In this document: piece by piece, positions 45,734 through 53,964 of the stretch | How positions within the stretch are numbered: the first letter of the stretch is position 1 | How the letters are laid out: each line of letters starts with the position of its first letter | NCBI RefSeq assembly: GCF_004361815.1 | Contig: NZ_SNWA01000001.1 | Location: forward strand, 4,154,001 to 4,218,000 | Origin: Paraburkholderia sp. BL10I2N1 | GTDB lineage: Bacteria > Pseudomonadota > Gammaproteobacteria > Burkholderiales > Burkholderiaceae | Length of the DNA: 64,000 bases | Direction of reading: 5' to 3' | The notes under the pieces: generated by a model | What the model was told of the DNA's origin: nothing | Seen by the model: only the letters and a program-made list of their open reading frames with translations | The model's database searches: none | Made by a program: the position numbers and the translations under genes

Positions 45734-46984
45734 ATGACTTCACCTGCGTCCGTCAACGCACAGGTCCTCGTCGCCACACCGGCTGCGAGGCCCGCCGTCG
45801 ACTTAGCCGACACCTCGAGTCTCAGGGGGCCTCCGAGCGTGCTATTCGTCGATCAGAGCGGACAGCTCGGCGGCGCCGAACTCTGCCTGTTGCCGCTTGC
45901 GTCTAGCTGGACCGCACGACGTGAAGTTCTGCTGCTCGCGGACGGACCGTTCCGCAAACGGCTGGAGTCGCTGGGCGTTCAGGTCGAACTGACGTGCGAC
46001 GCCCGCGTGTCCCGCATCAGCAAGGACGCGGTGCGCGTCGGCTGGCTGATGGCGCTACCCGGCATCATCCGGCAGGCCCGCGCGATCGCACACCGCGCCA
46101 GATCGTTTGATGTCCTGTTCCTGAATACGCAGAAGGCGCTCGTCCTCGGCGCACTCGGCAAGCCGCTGCATCGCAAGCGGATCGTCTGGCATCTGCACGA
46201 TATCCTGTCGGCCGAGCACTTCGGCCCCGTGCAAAGGCTCATCGTCAAATGGCTGACGCGTCTCGCGGTGGACCATGTGATCGCCAATTCACGGGCGTCC
46301 GCTTTTTCACTCGTCGAGCTCGCGAAATGCGCGCCGGAGTCGGTGCCAGTCGTGCATAACGGTGTCGATATGGACGTCTTCCGCAGCATCGATGCATCCG
46401 ATCTCGGCGCGTTGCGCAAGCGTCTCGGTCTGCCGGAGACTGCCTATCTCGCTGGCCTCTTCGGCCGGCTCTCGCCGTGGAAGGGCCAGCATGTTGCGCT
46501 TGATGCACTGGCAAAGCTACCCGACGTGCACCTCGTGCTGGTTGGCGCGGCGCTCTTTGGCGAAGAGGCCTATGTGATCTCGCTGCGCGCCCAGGCCGCC
46601 CGGCTAGGTATCGAAGACCGCCTGCATTTCGCGGGCTTCCACGACGACGCGCCAGCGTGGATGAAGGCCATGGACGTAATCCTGCATACGTCGACCGTGC
46701 CCGAGCCATTCGGCCGCGTGATCATCGAGGGGATGGCCGCTGGTCGACCGGTCATCGCATCCGCAGCCGGCGGCGTGATGGAAATCGTACGGCATGGCAA
46801 GAATGGCTGGCTCGTGGAACCCGACAATGCCGCCGCCCTGGTCGATGCGGTGCAAACGCTGCGCGCAGAGCCGGATCTCGCGCAACGTCTAGCCAGCCAG
46901 GCACTCATCGATGTGAAACGGCATTTTTCTCTTGAAGCTTACCTGACGCAGATGACGAACGCCATCGCCAGCGTCGCACGCTGA
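45734..46984 (+). CDS. GT4-family glycosyltransferase (paralogue B)
   Basis: A 416-residue GT-B enzyme, strongly similar to paralogue A at 42972-44225. Shared blocks include VLFVDQSGQLGGAE, VLFLNTQKALVLGALGKPLH, PVVHNGVD and EPFGRVIIEGMAAGRPVIA. It carries the acceptor-loop glycines and E-x7-E. The two probably add the same or a similar sugar at different positions. It is coupled to the upstream GT4. Differences concentrate in the N-terminal tail and scattered surface residues. Confidence 0.87.
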   Translation: MTSPASVNAQVLVATPAARPAVDLADTSSLRGPPSVLFVDQSGQLGGAELCLLPLASSWTARREVLLLADGPFRKRLESLGVQVELTCDARVSRISKDAVRVGWLMALPGIIRQARAIAHRARSFDVLFLNTQKALVLGALGKPLHRKRIVWHLHDILSAEHFGPVQRLIVKWLTRLAVDHVIANSRASAFSLVELAKCAPESVPVVHNGVDMDVFRSIDASDLGALRKRLGLPETAYLAGLFGRLSPWKGQHVALDALAKLPDVHLVLVGAALFGEEAYVISLRAQAARLGIEDRLHFAGFHDDAPAWMKAMDVILHTSTVPEPFGRVIIEGMAAGRPVIASAAGGVMEIVRHGKNGWLVEPDNAAALVDAVQTLRAEPDLAQRLASQALIDVKRHFSLEAYLTQMTNAIASVAR

Positions 46985-47057
46985 TCGAGCGGGTGACAGT
47001 GCCATCACGCGTGCGACGTGAGCATTCCGCTTGCGATCGGGTCAAGAGACGCCGACT

Positions 47058-47294
47058 TCAGCGCGCAAGCGAACCGCCGCGGCCGCCCGTTTGCATGTCA
47101 TGCAGCGCAGCGAGCATCGCCAGGTACGCACGCTCGTTGGCGACTTCCTCGTCGGTGAGTCCGTTGCAGGCCTGGGCACCCATGATGATGCCGAGACACA
47201 GTCCATAACTGCCCGTAAAAGCGATCGGCGCGGGCGACGGACGCCTCATGCGCTCATAGGCAATGTCGAGAGCACGCCTGAGGTTGCTTTGCAT
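47058..47294 (-). CDS. Small uncharacterised protein (78 residues)
   Basis: A short helical protein with a Cys-containing central stretch (GSYGLCLGIIMGAQACNG) and an acidic segment LTDEEVANERAYLAML. I do not recognise the family. A strong GGGGGA ribosome-binding site ten bases before the ATG supports it as a real gene; a TTG two codons earlier is too close to that site. It is a single gene between the exopolysaccharide cluster and rpiA with an AT-rich upstream region. No membrane segment or signal is evident. Confidence 0.55.
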   Translation of the reverse strand: MQSNLRRALDIAYERMRRPSPAPIAFTGSYGLCLGIIMGAQACNGLTDEEVANERAYLAMLAALHDMQTGGRGGSLAR

Positions 47295-47488
47295 GGTCAA
47301 TCGTTCCCCCTTTCGCTTTCAACATGAACAGCCAAAGCGTAGCGGATGGAATATGCACACAGAAGGAGATTTTTCCTAAATCCAGCGTCTGATAGCCATC
47401 TCTTTTTGAGCGGGAAGTTTTTTCGTTTTATACCGAACGGGATATGGACTTTCGGACAAAATTTCGCTTTCCCGCTTCGTTTGAAATG

Positions 47489-47524
47489 AAAAACGGCGCC
47501 GCCTGCGATGTGCAGTGCGGCGCC
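47489..47524 (-). terminator. Rho-independent terminator after rpiA
   Basis: GGCGCCGC and GCGGCGCC (47517-47524 and 47495-47502) form an eight-base stem with a 14-base loop. On the minus strand it is followed by G and five T residues. It lies about 50 bases past the rpiA stop. Confidence 0.75.
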
Positions 47525-47574
47525 GACTCAGACGGTCACCGGACAAACCGATACGGCCGTCCGGTCGAGGGTGG

Positions 47575-48270
47575 CTAGTTCCTGCCGTACCTGATCGTCT
47601 CGACACCGGTATCCGTGCCTAGCAGGCACAGATCGGCGCCGCGACCGGCGAACAGGCCCACGGTCACGACACCGGGCCACGCGTTGATTTCGGTCTCGAG
47701 CGCGCGCGGGTCTGTGATCCGCAAACCCTTCACGTCAATGATCTCGTTGCCGTTGTCGGTGATGAAGGGCGAGCCGTCCTTCGTCACGCGCACGACTGGC
47801 ACCCCGCCCAGCGCCGTCACGCGGCGGCCGATTGCGGTGCGTGCCATCGGCACGACTTCGATGGGCAAAGGAAACGCGCCCATCACATCGACACGCTTCG
47901 TGGCGTCGGCGATGCAGACGAACACGTCCGAAACCGACGCGACGATCTTCTCCCGTGTCAATGCACCACCACCGCCCTTGATCATTGCGCCAGTGGGGTC
48001 AATTTCGTCGGCGCCGTCGACGTACACCGGCAGCGAGTCGATTTCGTTCAGGTCGAATACCTTGAAGCCGTGCGACTGCAGACGCGCGGTCGTGGCGATG
48101 GAACTGGACACCGCGCCGCGATAGCGCGCTTTCGTGGCGGCGAGCGCGTCGATGAAGCAGTTGGCTGTCGAGCCAGTGCCGACGCCGATCACGGAGCCCT
48201 CAGGCACGTTGGCGTTCACATAGTCGGCGGCGGCCTGGCCGACCAGTTGTTTGAGTTCGTCTTGGGTCAT
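47575..48270 (-). CDS. rpiA: Ribose-5-phosphate isomerase A
   Basis: Cytoplasmic pentose-phosphate-pathway enzyme interconverting ribose 5-phosphate and ribulose 5-phosphate; 231 residues, normal for the family. Conserved motifs are [15 protein letters not shown] (phosphate loop), DGADEIDP (catalytic Asp residues) and [14 protein letters not shown] (catalytic Glu/Lys). The ATG at 48270 matches the usual start MTQDELKQ; the upstream in-frame extension is rejected. It is followed by a clear terminator and preceded by the amidase gene on the same strand. Confidence 0.95.
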   Translation of the reverse strand: MTQDELKQLVGQAAADYVNANVPEGSVIGVGTGSTANCFIDALAATKARYRGAVSSSIATTARLQSHGFKVFDLNEIDSLPVYVDGADEIDPTGAMIKGGGGALTREKIVASVSDVFVCIADATKRVDVMGAFPLPIEVVPMARTAIGRRVTALGGVPVVRVTKDGSPFITDNGNEIIDVKGLRITDPRALETEINAWPGVVTVGLFAGRGADLCLLGTDTGVETIRYGRN

Positions 48271-48398
48271 GGGAAGTGCAGACAAGCGGAAAATCGCAAG
48301 TTTACCGGAGTCGGGCGGGTCGGCCCGGTTTATCGGGCCAGCGCTCAAAAATGGCGCAGCGCCTGCTGCCATCGGCGGCAATCAACGCGAGTGTGGCC

Positions 48399-49283
48399 TT
48401 AAGGCGCGGATGGGGTCTCGCCGCCCTCCTTCGGCATGTATTTATCCAGCAGCGCCTGAGCGATCGCATCGGTTTCCGCGTCCGGATTGCCCGTGTAGTC
48501 GCGTGGGCGGAAATGCATCTGGAACGCGGCGAATACGCGCTTCGTCCGCTCGTCGAGCACACCGTCGGTGGCGGTCTCGTAGCCATAGCGGGCAAGCTTC
48601 TGCTGCAGGCCGCGGATGTCGACTGGCATCGAAGGGTCGCGTCCCGCGAGATGCGCGCTGACCACCGAGGCATCCGGCCATGCGCCGACACCTGCATCAT
48701 AAAGCTGCTTCCACGGAAACACCGGGCCGGGATCGATCTTGCGCTGCGGAGCGATGTCGCTGTGACCGACCACGCGCGTCGGAGGAATGTTGTAGCGCGT
48801 GACGATGTCCTTCGCGAGCCGGATCAGCGCATCGACCTGCGCGGGCGGATAGGGCTGCCAGCTGCGGCCCTGCGGCGTGTCGACAGGGCCCAGATTGACG
48901 TTCTCGATACCGATCGATGCCGCGTTCAGTTCCGTCGTGCCCTGCCAGTAGCTGACGCCCGCATGCCACGCGCGCTGCGACTCAGGCACGAGCTGCCAGA
49001 TGACCGGCTTGCCGTTCCTCAACTGCGGGGCGTCCGGGACGACGTAATGCACGCTGACGCCTTCGGTCGTCAGGACGCGCAACGATTGCGCCTCGTCGAT
49101 CTCGGTGTAGTGCATCACCAGGAAACGCACGCGCGAATCGACGTTCTGCGCCTGATAGCGCGAATCGGCGATGTAGTTGCCGCGGTCGACCGCGGTGGTC
49201 GAACACGCGGCCGCCAGCAGCGCAACGAGTGCGAAAGCCCCGACGCGCATCGCGTGCACGCGACCTGTTTCGGTGAAGTTCAT
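48399..49283 (-). CDS. N-acetylmuramoyl-L-alanine amidase, AmiD-like lipoprotein
   Basis: A 294-residue peptidoglycan amidase. The signal peptide VGAFALVALLAAAC ends in a lipobox, so it is an outer-membrane-anchored lipoprotein. The amidase_2 domain has the zinc His in LVMHYTEIDEA and a second zinc pair in VGHSDIAPQRKIDPGP. A peptidoglycan-binding repeat (LQQKLARYGYETATDGVLDERTKRVFAAFQ) forms the C-terminus. It cleaves the amide bond between muramic acid and the peptide for wall recycling. An alternative start at 49250 would still keep the signal. Confidence 0.87.
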   Translation of the reverse strand: MNFTETGRVHAMRVGAFALVALLAAACSTTAVDRGNYIADSRYQAQNVDSRVRFLVMHYTEIDEAQSLRVLTTEGVSVHYVVPDAPQLRNGKPVIWQLVPESQRAWHAGVSYWQGTTELNAASIGIENVNLGPVDTPQGRSWQPYPPAQVDALIRLAKDIVTRYNIPPTRVVGHSDIAPQRKIDPGPVFPWKQLYDAGVGAWPDASVVSAHLAGRDPSMPVDIRGLQQKLARYGYETATDGVLDERTKRVFAAFQMHFRPRDYTGNPDAETDAIAQALLDKYMPKEGGETPSAP

Positions 49284-49304
49284 GCTGCGAAGAATGCAGA
49301 TGCC

Positions 49305-50054
49305 TCAGGTCTTCGTGAGCGCCGTACGCTGCCGCACGGCCTCGTAAAGGCATACCCCGCTCGCCACCGACACATTCAGGCTCTCGACACTGCCGGCCAT
49401 CGGAATATGCATCACCATGTCGCACGTATCGCGCGTGAGGCGGCGCATGCCTTCGCCCTCAGCACCCATCACGAGCGCAACGGGACCGTCGAACTTCGTG
49501 TCGTACAGACTCTTCGGCGCGTCATCCGAGGTGCCGACTACCCACACGCCGGCCTCTTTCAGTTCGCGCAGCGCGCGCGCCAGATTGGTGACCGTGATGT
49601 ACGGCACGGTGTCGGCGGCGCCACTCGCCACTTTCGCGGCCGTCGCGTTGAGCCCGACCGCGCGATCGCGCGGCGCGATGATCGCATGTGCGCCCGCGGC
49701 ATCGGCAACCCGCAGACATGCGCCGAGGTTGTGCGGATCGGTCACGCCATCGAGCACCAGCAGCAACGCCGGCCCGTTGATCCCGTCGAGCAGCTCCGCG
49801 AGATTCTGCGCGAGCGGCAGATCCCCCGCACGTGCGACGACGCCCTGGTGGCGCTCGGTATGCGCGAGTCCCCACAGCCGCGTTTCATCGGCGGCGATCA
49901 GGCGCACGCCGGCTTCTTTCGCCACGTGCAGGAATTCCGTCATCCGGCGATCCTTGCGCGTCGCGTCGTAATAAATATCTTCGACCGTCGACGCATCGTG
50001 CCGCAGACGTGCGGTCACCGCGTGGAAACCATAGAGAACCTTGAGACGTGCCAT
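49305..50054 (-). CDS. rlmB: 23S rRNA (guanosine-2251-2'-O)-methyltransferase RlmB
   Basis: A 249-residue SpoU/TrmH-type methyltransferase acting on G2251 of 23S rRNA. The N-terminal substrate-binding part begins [17 protein letters not shown]. The knot domain has [15 protein letters not shown] (motif 1), [13 protein letters not shown] (motif 2) and [17 protein letters not shown] (motif 3). It follows rnr on the same strand, the classical rnr-rlmB pairing known from other bacteria, which supports the assignment. Confidence 0.95.
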   Translation of the reverse strand: MARLKVLYGFHAVTARLRHDASTVEDIYYDATRKDRRMTEFLHVAKEAGVRLIAADETRLWGLAHTERHQGVVARAGDLPLAQNLAELLDGINGPALLLVLDGVTDPHNLGACLRVADAAGAHAIIAPRDRAVGLNATAAKVASGAADTVPYITVTNLARALRELKEAGVWVVGTSDDAPKSLYDTKFDGPVALVMGAEGEGMRRLTRDTCDMVMHIPMAGSVESLNVSVASGVCLYEAVRQRTALTKT

Positions 50055-50278
50055 GACTGAAACAACCTTTGATTGAGCGAATCTGCGATGCGCTGTTGAA
50101 CGCGCCTGTTATCGCACGTTGAGATGCGTGTCTGACTGACAAACTGGCCGACAAACTGCCGAAAACGGACAACGCGCAACCAGCATTCGATATGCCGGCT
50201 GCGCGCTGCATACTGCTTCAACCCTTCAGACCGAACCAGGCCATCGGCCAGGCGTCAGCCGGGCTTGAACCGGGAGTG

Positions 50279-52759
50279 TCAACGCTTCTTGCGTGCCTGG
50301 GTCTTCGATGCGGGCTTCGCCGCGGCGCCGTGCTTCTTCGCGGCGCCGCGCGCTGCGCGCGCTTCCTTGACTGCCGCGGTTTGCGCGGGCGCGGCCTTTT
50401 TGCGTTTGCCACCTTCGACTGGCGGCAGCGACCGCACACGCGGACCGCCACTCTCGCCAGCCGACTTGTCGGCAAGCGAAGGCCGGCTCGTCGGCGACTT
50501 GATGGGCGTATCGCGCACCAGACGGAAATCGATCTTGCGCGCATCGAGATCGACGCGGCTCACCTGCACACGCACGCGATCCGACAGACGATAGCGAATG
50601 CCCGTGCGTTCGCCGCGCAGTTCGTTCTTGATCTCGTCGTACTGGAAGTAGTCGGAGCCCAGTTCGGTGACGTGTACAAGGCCCTCGATAAAGAGCGCGT
50701 CGAGCTGCACGAAAATCCCGAACGACGTCACGCCGTTCACCATGCCGCCATACTCTTCGCCGAGCTTGTCGCGCATGAAGTAGCACTTGAGCCACGCTTC
50801 GACGTCGCGCGAGGCTTCGTCCGCGCGCCGCTCGTTCGCCGAGCAGTGCAGGCCGAGCTCTTCCCAGATCGCCGTGTTCGAGCGGTTGCGGCTGCGCTTC
50901 TCGTCATCGGCCTGCTGCATCGCGCGGGCGCGCGGCGACAGCGCGGTATTCAGTGTGACGCCATGCGGCGCGCTCGGCTGATACTTGCGCCCCTGCAGGA
51001 CAGCGTAGATCGCGCGGTGCGTCAGCAGGTCGGGATAGCGGCGGATGGGACTCGTGAAGTGCGCGTACGCCTCGTACGCGAGACCGAAGTGGCCGATGTT
51101 CTCCGGGCTGTAGACCGCCTGCTGCATCGAACGCAGCAACATCGTCTGCAGCATCTGCGCGTCGGGCCGGTCGCGGATCTGCGCCATCAGCGCGGCGTAG
51201 TCGCTCGCGTGAGGCGTCTCGCCGCCGCCGAGCGTCAGACCCATGCCGCGCAGGAACGTACGCAGATTTTCGAGCTTCTCGGCCGTGGGGCCTGCGTGCA
51301 CGCGGTACAGGCCCGGATGCTTGTTGCGCTTCATGAAGTCGGCCGCGCACACGTTCGCGGCCAGCATGCATTCTTCGATCAGCTTGTGCGCGTCGTTGCG
51401 CGTGCGCGGAATGATCTGTTCGATCTTGCCCTGCGCGTTGCAGACGATGTACGTCTCGGTCGTATCGAAATCGATCGCGCCGCGCTTCTGGCGCGCGGTG
51501 AAGAGCGACTTGTACACGCCGTGCAGGTTCTGCAGTTGGGGCAGCAAGGCCGCGCGACGTGCGGCCTCCGGACCTTTGGTGTTGGCCAGCACCGCGGCGA
51601 CTTCCGTATAGGTGAGCCGCGCCGCCGAATGCATCACGCCCGGATAGAACTGGTACGCCTTGATCTCGCCGCGGGCGGTGATGACCATGTCGCACACCAG
51701 CACGCAACGGTCGACCTGCGGATTGAGCGAGCACAACCCGTTTGACAGCTTCTCCGGCAGCATCGGAATCACACGGCGCGGGAAATACACCGACGTGCTG
51801 CGTTCGATCGCATCGACGTCGAGGCCGCTATCGGGATGCACGTAATGCGACACGTCGGCGATTGCGACGATCAGGCGGAAACCTTCACCCCGGCCGACAG
51901 TGACCGGCTCGCAGTAGACGGCATCGTCGAAGTCGCGCGCATCTTCGCCGTCGATCGTAACGAGCGGCACATCGCGCAAATCGATCCGATGGCGGATATC
52001 GGACGGACGGACTTCAACGGGCAGCTTCGCGGCGTCGTCGAGCGCGGCCTGGCTGAACTCGTACGGCACGCCATACTTGCGCACCGCGATTTCGATTTCC
52101 ATGCCCGGATCGTCGATGTCGCCGAGCACTTCGACCACGCGCCCGAGCGGTTGCGAATGGCGGCTCGGAAAGTCCGTCAGTTCCACGACGACCACCTGCC
52201 CGACTTTCGCCTTCTTGGTGTTCTGTGTGATCAGGATGTCGTGGCCGATGCGCTTGTCTTCGGGCGCGACGATCAGCGCGCCGTTCTCGTTGAGCAACCG
52301 GCCGATCACGCGCCGGTTAGCGCGGTCCGTCACCTCGACGATATGGCCTTCGGGCCGGCCGCGCCGGTCATACCCGACGATGCGCGCGAGCACGCGATCG
52401 TTATGCATGACCTTCTGCATTTCGCCGGTGGGCAGGAACAGATCGTCCTGACCGTCATCGCGCACAAGAAAGCCGTAGCCATCGCGATGCCCCTGCACGC
52501 GACCCGCGACGAAATTCGACGGATGGGTCAGCTGATAGTGGCCGCGCTGGTCGAGACGGATCTGTCCGTCACGCTCCATGGCCGCGAGGCGCTTGAAAAA
52601 ACCTTCGCGCTCCTGGCGCTTGATCGACAGTGCCTCGGCGATGTCGTTTGCAGCAAGCGGCGTTTCGCCCGTGCGCAGCACGCCGAGAATTTCTTCACGG
52701 CTCGGAATCGGATAGGGATATTTGCTCAAGGGCTTGTCGATGATTTTTTCTCGTTGCAT
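50279..52759 (-). CDS. rnr: Ribonuclease R
   Basis: Processive 3'-5' exoribonuclease of about 826 residues. An N-terminal winged-helix region (SREEILGVLRTGETPL) precedes cold-shock domains and the RNB core. That core has DGEDARDFDDAVYCEP (metal-binding Asp residues, about 268-280) and RRYPDLLTHRAIY. An S1 domain and a Lys/Ala-rich tail ending QARKKR follow, typical of RNase R in this group. I start at MQREKIIDKP (52759); ATGs further upstream are possible. Upstream gene of the rnr-rlmB pair. Confidence 0.95.
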   Translation of the reverse strand: MQREKIIDKPLSKYPYPIPSREEILGVLRTGETPLAANDIAEALSIKRQEREGFFKRLAAMERDGQIRLDQRGHYQLTHPSNFVAGRVQGHRDGYGFLVRDDGQDDLFLPTGEMQKVMHNDRVLARIVGYDRRGRPEGHIVEVTDRANRRVIGRLLNENGALIVAPEDKRIGHDILITQNTKKAKVGQVVVVELTDFPSRHSQPLGRVVEVLGDIDDPGMEIEIAVRKYGVPYEFSQAALDDAAKLPVEVRPSDIRHRIDLRDVPLVTIDGEDARDFDDAVYCEPVTVGRGEGFRLIVAIADVSHYVHPDSGLDVDAIERSTSVYFPRRVIPMLPEKLSNGLCSLNPQVDRCVLVCDMVITARGEIKAYQFYPGVMHSAARLTYTEVAAVLANTKGPEAARRAALLPQLQNLHGVYKSLFTARQKRGAIDFDTTETYIVCNAQGKIEQIIPRTRNDAHKLIEECMLAANVCAADFMKRNKHPGLYRVHAGPTAEKLENLRTFLRGMGLTLGGGETPHASDYAALMAQIRDRPDAQMLQTMLLRSMQQAVYSPENIGHFGLAYEAYAHFTSPIRRYPDLLTHRAIYAVLQGRKYQPSAPHGVTLNTALSPRARAMQQADDEKRSRNRSNTAIWEELGLHCSANERRADEASRDVEAWLKCYFMRDKLGEEYGGMVNGVTSFGIFVQLDALFIEGLVHVTELGSDYFQYDEIKNELRGERTGIRYRLSDRVRVQVSRVDLDARKIDFRLVRDTPIKSPTSRPSLADKSAGESGGPRVRSLPPVEGGKRKKAAPAQTAAVKEARAARGAAKKHGAAAKPASKTQARKKR

Positions 52760-52968
52760 GGACGTCGGTCGGTGATGCCTTTGGATGCACCTGCGCTTCA
52801 TTGTGCTGAAACTGCCTGACCCGGTTCGTGCAGGTTGCCTCGCGCGTTTGTGCACCGTGCCATCGAACTTCTGCGGGGCATTCTAACACCCGTCCCGCTC
52901 GCCACGCGGCCCTTGCAGGCTCGCCGGACATGGCGCACAGGCCGTGCAGCGGCACCTTCTCGAAATAC

Positions 52969-52996
52969 TTGACACGATCGTTCGTAACGCTATAAT
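52969..52996 (+). promoter_or_regulatory. Consensus sigma70 promoter of the first tRNA-Leu gene
   Basis: TTGACA (52969-52974) and TATAAT (52991-52996), both perfect, are separated by 16 bases. Transcription should start about 15 bases before the tRNA. Confidence 0.85.
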
Positions 52997-53021
52997 TGCG
53001 TTCTTTGCTGCACACCCACCT

Positions 53022-53108
53022 GCCCAGGTGGCGGAATTGGTAGACGCACCAGGTTCAGGTCCTGGCGGTGGCAACACCGTGGAGGTTCGAGTCCTCTCTT
53101 GGGCACCA
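53022..53108 (+). tRNA. tRNA-Leu (CAG), copy 1
   Basis: An 87-base cloverleaf with a class II long variable arm and encoded 3' CCA. The anticodon CAG at 53056-53058 reads CUG, the main leucine codon in GC-rich genomes. The arms pair (GCCCAGG with CTTGGGC allowing one wobble) and the TTCGAGTCC T-arm is intact. Bracketed by its own promoter and terminator. Confidence 0.97.
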
Positions 53109-53117
53109 GATTCAAAA

Positions 53118-53146
53118 GAAAACCGCCTTCGGGCGGTTTTCTTTTT
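53118..53146 (+). terminator. Rho-independent terminator after tRNA-Leu copy 1
   Basis: A ten-base stem GAAAACCGCC / GGCGGTTTTC with a TTCG tetraloop (53118-53141) is followed by five T residues. Confidence 0.93.
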
Positions 53147-53248
53147 GTGTGAGACTTGGCAATCGGGCCGTGAAGGATTGAATCCAGATGCCAGCTCAGT
53201 GCAGCAAAGCGGATGGCAGTGAGTCGCAAATCAATTTGCATGTTCCAA

Positions 53249-53276
53249 TTGACACGCTGCATCATCCCGCTACAAT
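53249..53276 (+). promoter_or_regulatory. Sigma70 promoter of the second tRNA-Leu gene
   Basis: TTGACA (53249-53254), a 16-base spacer, then TACAAT (53271-53276). The layout matches that of the first copy and lies 20 bases before the tRNA. Confidence 0.8.
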
Positions 53277-53296
53277 AGCCGTCTAGCTTGAAACGT

Positions 53297-53383
53297 GCCC
53301 AGGTGGCGGAATTGGTAGACGCACCAGGTTCAGGTCCTGGCGGTGGCAACACCGTGGAGGTTCGAGTCCTCTCTTGGGCACCA
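53297..53383 (+). tRNA. tRNA-Leu (CAG), copy 2
   Basis: Identical over its 87 bases to the copy at 53022-53108, including CAG anticodon and encoded CCA. It has a separate promoter and terminator, so the two are independent transcription units arising from a local duplication. Confidence 0.97.
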
Positions 53384-53964
53384 CCGTTTCGAGCAATACA
53401 AGACACCCCGCAATGCGATCAGCCTGCGGGGTTTTTTGTTTCTGCGCTCCGTCCAGGCTTGCATCGCCGTTTCCGTGCGCGATGTCCGCGGTGATATCCC
53501 GTAGCCCGACGGTATCAAACGCATGCACGACAACCAGGTCGGTCGCTTCGCGTGCACCCCCCTTGCCCCACGCTTCCCCTATAAGGGGCCAGCCGATTTC
53601 GACATCGGATACTGCGCCGTCTTCGGGATCGGCGATATCCAGTCCCTGAAGCGCGCCGGACACGCCGCGCTCAACCAAAGCGCGAGATCCTGGTGCAATG
53701 CACCAATAAAAAATCACCAAAAAATCATCCAATAAATCGCTTTCAAATAATACATAAATTACATATAGCCAACATTACGGCCCTTGATCTTTCGAAGAGA
53801 AAGCATGGACCTCAGGGATTATTACGGATTGAACGGTTTCAACAATGCAACCACTTAACGCTCGGCGTACACTCGCTCGGAGCCCGCACCCACGGGGCAT
53901 GCGAAGGATGTTCAGGCGGCCTGCTGCATGAAGGCGGGATACTGGAGACAAGGAGAACAATGAA
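53384..53964. other. 581-bp gap between the second tRNA-Leu and the MFS gene
   Basis: It starts with the terminator at 53405-53437. From about 53700 to 53775 it is markedly AT-rich, with TTTCAA (53741) and TATAGC (53764) spaced 17 bases apart as a weak promoter candidate for the MFS gene. No credible gene was found; the frame on the minus strand is an antisense reading of the tRNA. Confidence 0.5.
53405..53437 (+). terminator. Rho-independent terminator after tRNA-Leu copy 2
   Basis: CCCCGCA at 53406-53412 pairs with TGCGGGG at 53425-53431, followed by six T residues. Confidence 0.85.

Noticed and set aside
48276..50060. Long plus-strand open frame (594 residues)
   Set aside because: Antisense to the amidase and rlmB genes, both of which have clear motifs. 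Not credible as a gene.
50192..51745. Long plus-strand open frame (517 residues)
   Set aside because: It lies wholly opposite rnr; its translation is Arg/His/Ala-rich with no family features. It is an antisense shadow of a GC-rich gene.
53022..53383. tRNA-linked integration site or genomic island
   Set aside because: Both tRNAs are complete, no integrase is nearby and no partial tRNA copy was seen downstream in the window.
52990..53732. Minus-strand frames with a repeated KRGLEPPRCCHRQDLNLVRL-like string
   Set aside because: This is the antisense translation of the two tRNA-Leu genes, a common annotation artefact.
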